From: JAGMDK01 sp023128695
GTDB taxonomy: Bacteria; Planctomycetota; Phycisphaerae; UBA1845; Fen-1342
Assembly: GCA_030628805.1 (NCBI GenBank)
Contig: DAOVQG010000202.1
Coordinates: 1-8,570, forward strand
Reading direction: 5' to 3'
DNA: 8,570 nt
Shown: positions 5,301-8,570 of the stretch, in pieces
Layout: every line of letters begins with the position of its first letter
How positions within the stretch are numbered: the stretch's first letter is position 1
The notes under the pieces: generated by a model
What the model saw: the letters and a program-made list of their open reading frames with translations, nothing else
What the model was told of the DNA's origin: nothing
Databases searched by the model: none
Position numbers and translations under genes: made by a program

Positions 5301-8110
5301 AGCGGCGCGGTCGAGGTGATCCAATCCGGCGATCCGATCAGCGTGCCGGAATTGTGATTCTCGGACGAGTCCGTTGTCACCTCCCCGCTGCCTTCGTCGA
5401 ACCGGTAATAGGCCACGGACGAGTATGCCCCCGGATCGCTCAACGTGACATTCAGCAGATCCTGAATGTCCAAGGACGACGCGTACGCGTTCGCAATGCG
5501 AACTTCATCGATCTGTCCGGCAAAGAACTCCCCCGCACCGCCATCTATAGGCGGGCCGCTGCTGTGCCCAATCCAGAGCGGCGTGACGGTCAGGTCAGGA
5601 TTACCGCCTTCGGCCGGCGCCGCCGCTTCCAGGATGCCATTGACGTACATCTCCAGTTGGTACTCGTCCGGGTTGTGCGTGACGGCCACGTGGTGCTGCC
5701 TGGGCGGCCAACTCGTGCGGGCTGAAGCGATCGTGCGCAGCGACTGCGTCCAGCGGGCGAAGTAGGGTGAAATGACTTCGCCGGCTCGGTGGAACAATCC
5801 CCCCACAAACAAGCCGCCGGCCTGCTCGTTGTCCCAGACGGCCAGGGCAAATACCCATTCGTCCGTCCCCACCCCGACAGTGCTCCAGACGCTGCCGTTC
5901 CACTTGGCGATGTAGGGTGTCACCTGGAGGCCGGCGATGTAGAACTCTCCTCCGGCATACAGTTCGTTGTTGTAAACGGCCAGGGCGCGAACGGTGCTGT
6001 TCATGCCCGTACCTACGGGGCTCCACGACGCACCGTCCCATTGAGCAATGTTGTAGACCTCCTCCCCACCGGCGGCCATGAACCGTCCGCCTGCGTACAG
6101 TTTGTTGTTGTAAACAGCGAAGGCATAGACCCGCGCGAGCTGTCCCCCGCTGAGCCCGGAGCCCACCGCGCTCCATGTACTGCCATTCCATCTGGCGATG
6201 TTCTCGGCGGGTACGCCGCCGGCCATCGTGAACTCGCCCCCCACGTACAGGTCCCCGTCGTAGACGGCCAGGGCGCAAACGTCTCCGTCCGTCCCCGTGC
6301 CCACGGTGTCCCAGTTGCTGCCGGTCCAGCGGGCGATGTGTTCGGCCCCCGCGCCGCCGGCGGTGGTGAACTCGCCGCCTACATAGAGTTGGTCATCGTA
6401 CTCGGTCAGGGCGAGGACATGGCTGTCGCACCCGCTACCGAGGGCGCTCCAGTTACTGCCATCCCACCTGGCGATGCGTTCGACGGGCACGCCGCCCGCC
6501 TCGGTAAACCCTCCACCCGCGTACAAGTCGCCGTTATACACTGCTAGGGCGTCAATGTCGTAGTCTACCCCGCCACCCGGGCAGCTCCAGGCGGTGCCGT
6601 CCCACTTGGCAATATTGGCCATCCACTCATCGCCAACCATCGGGAAGTCGCCGCCTACGTACAATTCATCCTGATAGACGGCCAGGGCACGCACCTCAAC
6701 CCAGTCATGTGCGCCGCCCGGCATCGCTCCGACGGTGAACCAATACGGGGGCCTAAACTCTGCCAGGTAGTCCGTCGGCGTCCCACCGATGCTGCTATAT
6801 GATCCGCCTGCGTACAGCTCCCCATTGCACTCGCCGACAACACTGACTGCACCGTCCACGACACCAATGTTGTTCCAGGTGTTGCCGTCCCACTCGGCGA
6901 CGTGACGTACCGGCCCGAGCGTCATAAGATCCCCGGCCGCATACAACTTGTTGTCGAGGACCACCAGGGTCCAGACCTCACCCCACATCACCGCTTCTTC
7001 CGTCCCCATGTTGCTCCAGGTGCTGCCGTCCCAGCGGGCCATCAGGGGCGCCGGCAGGCCGCCGGCCGTCTCGAAATCTCCACCTGCGACTAGGTCAACG
7101 CCGTAGACGGCCAGGGCGTACACGGTAGGGTCGTCACCTCCACCCACGCCTCCTGCGACGTCGCTCCACACGGTGCCGTTCCACCGGGCGATCTTCTCGA
7201 CGGGCACGGCGCCGGCGTTGGCGAAGGACCCTCCGGCGTAGAGTTCCCCGCCGTACTCGAGAAGCGCGTATACCGCGTCGTCGAACCCGTCAGCCACCGC
7301 GCTCCACTCGCTACCGTCCCACCTGGCGATGTGGTTGAGCACGATGAGGCCGTTTTCGGTGAACTCCCCGCCGGCGTAGAGATCGTTGTCGTACTCGGCC
7401 AGGGCGTTGACGGGACCACCATCGAACCCGGGGCCCACGGCGCTCCAGTTGCTGCCGTCCCACTTGGCGATGCCGTTGACGTCGATGCCGCCGGCATCCT
7501 GGAACTCCCCACCCGCGTACAGCTCCCCGTTGTAGACGAGGAGGGCCAGGACGTTCCCACCGTCCAGCCCCGAGCCGACCGCGCTCCAGGTGGTGCCGTC
7601 CCACTTGGCGATGTGTAGCGCCGGGGCGCCGCCGGCCGTTACGAATTCCCCGCCCACATACAATTCGTTGTTGTATTCGACGAGGGCTCTGACCGGGCCG
7701 TTAAGACTCGAATTGAACTGCCCCGAGAAGCCTCCCGCCATCGGCTGAACGAACTTGAGCTTGCCGTCGGTGGGGTCCAGGAACATCTGGTAGTCGCCCT
7801 TGTCCAGAATGCCCTGGTAATCGGTGGCGGAAGCGTCGAACAGCTCATCGGGTTCAAAGAACAGCTCGATCGTGTATTCCCAGTCGAGGTTCAAAGACGG
7901 ATGGTGGGAGACCGACACATAGTCGTTCTCGCCGTCGAATGCCAGGGCCGAGCCCGCGCCCTGCGCGTTGGCCCCGAGCGGACATGCCAATAGCAGCACG
8001 ATTGTCACGGGGCGCCTGAGTGCGGCGACGAACACGCCGCGGCTCGGCTTCCGGTACCCAAGACTGTGCAAGTCGATTCCCACCATTTCGGTTTGAGCAA
8101 TCGTGGCCAT
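2390..8110 (-). CDS. Giant secreted LamG/beta-propeller/beta-helix protein with C-terminal dockerin
   Basis: This 1906-aa frame is chosen from the ATG at 8110 because AGGAGGT sits 6 nt upstream; a TTG at 8152 would extend it 14 codons with no ribosome site. Domains: signal sequence 1-49 (cleavage after ANA; a weak lipobox LLAC at 40-43 is an alternative); first half of a LamG jelly roll, 55-125 (ALAFDGENDYV...GILDKG...LKF); 14 propeller-type blades, about 128-788; second LamG half, 789-885 (HHVAVTH, LEMYVNGILEA, GQIDEVRIAN); a further beta region, 890-1075; an InlB-B/'bacterial repeat' module, 1075-1152 (ATPNPGYRFDHW, DADKTVTAVF); a Gly/Asn/Ala-rich beta-helix-like stretch, 1157-1830; and a dockerin, 1836-1906. 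The dockerin loops have D1839/N1841/D1843/D1850 and D1882/N1884/D1886/D1893, each followed by a hydrophobic helix. No catalytic residues are recognised. Inferred role: exported binding or structural protein anchored or assembled through its dockerin. The domain series is clear; the function is unknown. Confidence 0.96.
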   Translation of the reverse strand: MATIAQTEMVGIDLHSLGYRKPSRGVFVAALRRPVTIVLLLACPLGANAQGAGSALAFDGENDYVSVSHHPSLNLDWEYTIELFFEPDELFDASATDYQGILDKGDYQMFLDPTDGKLKFVQPMAGGFSGQFNSSLNGPVRALVEYNNELYVGGEFVTAGGAPALHIAKWDGTTWSAVGSGLDGGNVLALLVYNGELYAGGEFQDAGGIDVNGIAKWDGSNWSAVGPGFDGGPVNALAEYDNDLYAGGEFTENGLIVLNHIARWDGSEWSAVADGFDDAVYALLEYGGELYAGGSFANAGAVPVEKIARWNGTVWSDVAGGVGGGDDPTVYALAVYGVDLVAGGDFETAGGLPAPLMARWDGSTWSNMGTEEAVMWGEVWTLVVLDNKLYAAGDLMTLGPVRHVAEWDGNTWNNIGVVDGAVSVVGECNGELYAGGSYSSIGGTPTDYLAEFRPPYWFTVGAMPGGAHDWVEVRALAVYQDELYVGGDFPMVGDEWMANIAKWDGTAWSCPGGGVDYDIDALAVYNGDLYAGGGFTEAGGVPVERIARWDGSNWSALGSGCDSHVLALTEYDDQLYVGGEFTTAGGAGAEHIARWTGSNWDTVGTGTDGDVCALAVYDGDLYVGGEFTMAGGVPAENIARWNGSTWSAVGSGLSGGQLARVYAFAVYNNKLYAGGRFMAAGGEEVYNIAQWDGASWSPVGTGMNSTVRALAVYNNELYAGGEFYIAGLQVTPYIAKWNGSVWSTVGVGTDEWVFALAVWDNEQAGGLFVGGLFHRAGEVISPYFARWTQSLRTIASARTSWPPRQHHVAVTHNPDEYQLEMYVNGILEAAAPAEGGNPDLTVTPLWIGHSSGPPIDGGAGEFFAGQIDEVRIANAYASSLDIQDLLNVTLSDPGAYSSVAYYRFDEGSGEVTTDSSENHNSGTLIGSPDWITSTAPLGDEAVWTDQSLPITLSSSFGDWFEIYDLTGAPPFAALIRVDGAPNSVDVGSGLFQVFDSHYFEVWIPDGSNPTYTAVYGYAGHPGVTDENVLALASRPDASTPVWEDTEAVPDTGDDTLTVSGETGTQYILGEKGFELTMAVSPPGGGTTNPPDGSTTKYLIFTEVDIRATPNPGYRFDHWEASAGDPPVVDPICWTEATVLMDADKTVTAVFGEDTAIDSLWMGGTACPGFPTYECWNSAVNWCPRIVPDNVTDMVFEVTIDQGTATLNISPTIRTLSLSSGATVLVGEASGAAVRTLAVTEPVINDGTFHASGAKRLVLDAPAIDQTAGGLLLADNNGVIQINGALVTGGIARTLDCDSAIELIGGAEFNNVTIETLCGITGPQAVIVPDAQSGVLAGTIVNQGGVRVAAVEEITSLAPGPDGVTLSGTGGIVLSDQDLAWFGAFGRTITNDSGHSISGAGVLYGGLTNNPGATIDANQNGASLWITGVEWKVNDGLFRATNGGILDIWTDVTGSGEYRADGGTIAIPSAFGYVHVAGSTLTIANAGTVAVDNDTMLDLSGAVTIHKGGSYHGTTSASAALLADNILIAGDGLAEGGQMLLTGAMDVAAGSITVDGVSPCGRGCTPPVVSLADSTTCNTKSLTVMQGGLVESSGDAAVEIVGILVIDTGGQVQASGGSLLAGSIDISNGGQLGGSLIVSGSFIAGVAGDVVMSMFGCKGIARGCTPPVLNVSGDRQTGGGPQLDLDGALRLIGAADITVEPGPTVTLAGDFDNQSNNAAVFDWSGGLMLDGTAVQTFEVAGTDLGAVPAGLADNFALGELELASGADVQFVDTFDNDLIPQSPCGEALYVDTLVLRNGSSITLNDCNIYYIQLSDEGASITLNGCGELLLISTSAVCPGDSNCDDSVSWRDIDYLVAAMNDNVSAWEAMFLPGTPTCSFENNDVNADGTVNWRDIDPFVALMNTTCP
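2427..2570 (-). repeat. Duplicated dockerin half-site (WRDID repeats)
   Basis: A 15-bp direct repeat, tcgatgtcacgccaa, occurs at 2427-2441 and 2556-2570, exactly 129 bp (43 codons) apart. It encodes the WRDID core of the two dockerin calcium-loop/helix segments. This internal two-fold symmetry is normal for type I dockerins, but identical DNA over 15 bp suggests either strong constraint or recent homogenisation. Confidence 0.8.
3101..3556 (-). repeat. Approximately 100-residue super-repeat in the beta-helix region
   Basis: Two segments (residues about 1519-1570 and 1618-1670) share the order LLA, an I-x-I strand, GG-x-L, an AG turn, a cysteine, then RGCTPPV. The RGCTPPV motifs start at residues 1561 and 1661, and their DNA at 3411-3430 and 3111-3130 matches in 18 of 20 positions at an offset of exactly 300 bp. 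It appears to be an old in-frame duplication in which the Cys-rich loop is best conserved. Confidence 0.7.
5747..7699 (-). repeat. Fourteen tandem propeller-blade coding repeats
   Basis: Fourteen in-frame units, mostly 46-50 codons each, follow the pattern V-x-ALAVY-(N/D)-(G/N)-(E/D)-LYAGGEF, then AGG, IA(R/K)WDG and WSAVGSG. The units begin at residues 140, 187, 234, 280, 330, 379, 422, 473, 519, 565, 611, 661, 707 and 753. Each has four predicted short strands, the size of one Kelch-like blade, and the wording resembles delta-60 and fungal Rax2-type repeats by pattern only. Units 6 and 7 are degenerate, and unit 14 lacks its last strand. They lie between the two halves of a LamG domain. Confidence 0.9.
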
Positions 8111-8116
8111 TGTTCG

Positions 8117-8138
8117 ACCTCCTGCTTTCGGCAGCAGG
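8117..8138 (-). promoter_or_regulatory. Ribosome binding site overlapping a hairpin
   Basis: On the minus strand, a perfect 6-bp stem CCTGCT/AGCAGG (8133-8138 and 8121-8126, loop GCCGAA) ends inside the Shine-Dalgarno sequence AGGAGGT (8117-8123), which is 6 nt before the ATG at 8110. Three bases of the ribosome site are in the stem, so folding could lower translation of the giant gene. The ribosome site is secure; a control role is inference. Confidence 0.6.
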
Positions 8139-8343
8139 CGCCGTGAAGCCAATCGAATCCAGGACGTGCTTCACGAACATACACGCCTGCTCACAAATGG
8201 GAATACTCATCCCCTACCAGGTTTCTGTCACATTGTACCGAAATATGTGTATCTAAGGTAGAAAAACCTTCCTCGACCGGTCCGATCCGGGGGTACGACA
8301 CAATCGGCGGGCACGGAAAGCATAGCAGTCCGCCGTAAAAGTC

Positions 8344-8461
8344 ATGTAGCGCCCGGGCTCCGTCCCGGACGAGATGTAGCGCCCGGGCTCCGTCCCGGAC
8401 GTCGTTGTGGAAGAGCGTTTTTCCCGCGTTCTACGGCCGGGACAGAGCCCGGCCGCTACAT
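8344..8461. repeat. Palindromic element: two direct copies and one inverted copy
   Basis: A 27-bp element starting atgtagcg and containing CCGGG-6 nt-CCCGG occurs at 8344-8370 and identically at 8374-8400 (30-bp period). A third copy is inverted at 8435-8461 with three differences. In the inverted copy the internal stem extends to a perfect 7 bp (GGCCGGG/CCCGGCC). The direct and inverted copies could also pair with each other across a 34-base loop. The form is that of REP-like intergenic repeats; whether it recurs in the genome cannot be seen here. Confidence 0.85.
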
Positions 8462-8470
8462 TTCCAGATC

Positions 8471-8500
8471 GCTGGTGCGAGAATCCTTTCTCGCCCCAGC
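8471..8500. repeat. 12-bp-arm hairpin element
   Basis: Arms 8471-8482 (gctggtgcgaga) and 8489-8500 (tctcgccccagc) pair at 11 of 12 positions around a 6-base loop, atcctt. Neither strand has a T-run after the stem, so an intrinsic terminator is unlikely. It sits 9 bp from the preceding palindromic cluster, suggesting a mosaic repeat. Confidence 0.75.
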
Positions 8501-8522
8501 GCCGTCACGAGAACTCCGAAGA

Positions 8523-8546
8523 GCCGCGGGCTTCAGCCCGCGCGGC
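8523..8546. repeat. GC-rich palindrome (cgcgggc-ttca-gcccgcg)
   Basis: A perfect 7-bp stem, cgcgggc/gcccgcg (8525-8531 and 8536-8542), has the 4-base loop ttca, whose outer t and a can also pair. A further GCCG/CGGC pairing is possible if two bases bulge. Compact palindromes of this kind are typical of dispersed REP-like intergenic repeats. Confidence 0.75.
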
Positions 8547-8570
8547 GCCCTGCCAGGGAGGACCACAATA

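Larger units (their letters stand above)
8153..8570. other. Non-coding upstream region of the giant gene with palindromic elements
   Basis: I see no supported gene here. The half nearer the gene (8153-8343) is presumably its leader and promoter; the best -10-like hexamer on the minus strand is TACAAT (8232-8237), but no acceptable -35 lies at 16-18 bp, so no promoter is called. A small AAGGT/ACCTT stem lies at 8255-8270. The distal half (8344-8546) is filled with three kinds of palindrome, listed separately. The last bases, a GGGAGGA run then accacaata, could precede a plus-strand start just outside the window. Confidence 0.6.

Noticed and set aside
5747..7699. Regularly spaced repeats as a CRISPR or satellite
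   Set aside because: The roughly 138-bp period is in-frame and encodes recognisable propeller blades; the variation follows codon structure.
8111..8152. Alternative TTG start of the giant gene at 8152
   Set aside because: There is no ribosome site before it, and its extra 14 codons cover the ribosome site and hairpin that serve the ATG at 8110.
7854..8210. 118-codon minus-strand frame starting upstream of the giant gene
   Set aside because: It overlaps the start of the giant gene in another frame, lacks a ribosome site and resembles nothing known to me.
8344..8400. Possible CRISPR array
   Set aside because: There are only two direct copies separated by 3 bp, and the third copy is inverted, so there are no spacers.
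8555..8570. Ribosome site for a plus-strand gene beginning at the right edge
   Set aside because: GGGAGGA followed by accacaata would fit an ATG starting at 8570, but the next bases are outside the window, so nothing can be called.

Overview
The window looks like a piece of a GC-rich, probably planctomycete-like (PVC group) bacterial chromosome or metagenomic contig. The evidence is indirect: two large secreted multidomain proteins, a C-terminal type I dockerin with two WRDID repeats, a cohesin-like plus HYR protein, and palindromic intergenic repeats. I see no rRNA, tRNA or housekeeping marker that would fix the lineage, so this is an impression of style.

Layout: everything coding lies on the minus strand, so the reading order is right to left. 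At the right end, 8153-8570 is non-coding and holds two direct copies and one inverted copy of a palindromic element (8344-8461), a long hairpin (8471-8500) and a third palindrome (8523-8546). Next comes one giant gene, 8110 to 2390 (1906 aa): a signal peptide, a LamG-type jelly-roll domain that appears split in two by 14 tandem propeller-type blades, a second beta domain, an InlB-B/'bacterial repeat' module, a long beta-helix-like region and a C-terminal dockerin with two complete calcium loops. A 491-bp intergenic gap follows (1899-2389). It holds a hairpin, a strong sigma70-like promoter (TTGACA, 17-bp spacer, TATTAA) and a leader of about 335 nt with two hairpins. The second gene starts at 1898 and runs off the left edge of the window (632 full codons visible): a signal peptide, an unassigned N-terminal domain, a cohesin-like domain and at least three and a half HYR (hyalin, Ig-like) repeats.

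Together: both products should be exported and are built from adhesion, recognition or scaffolding modules, with no enzyme active site that I can recognise. One carries a dockerin and its neighbour a cohesin-like domain, so a calcium-dependent non-covalent pairing at the cell surface is a testable idea. The separate promoter and long gap argue against a simple two-gene operon. The most unusual points are the propeller inserted inside a LamG domain, with signs of 7+7 duplication and strand-swap closure; the cohesin/dockerin neighbours; the abrupt GC change at a domain boundary in the second gene; and the cluster of three palindromic elements upstream of the giant gene.
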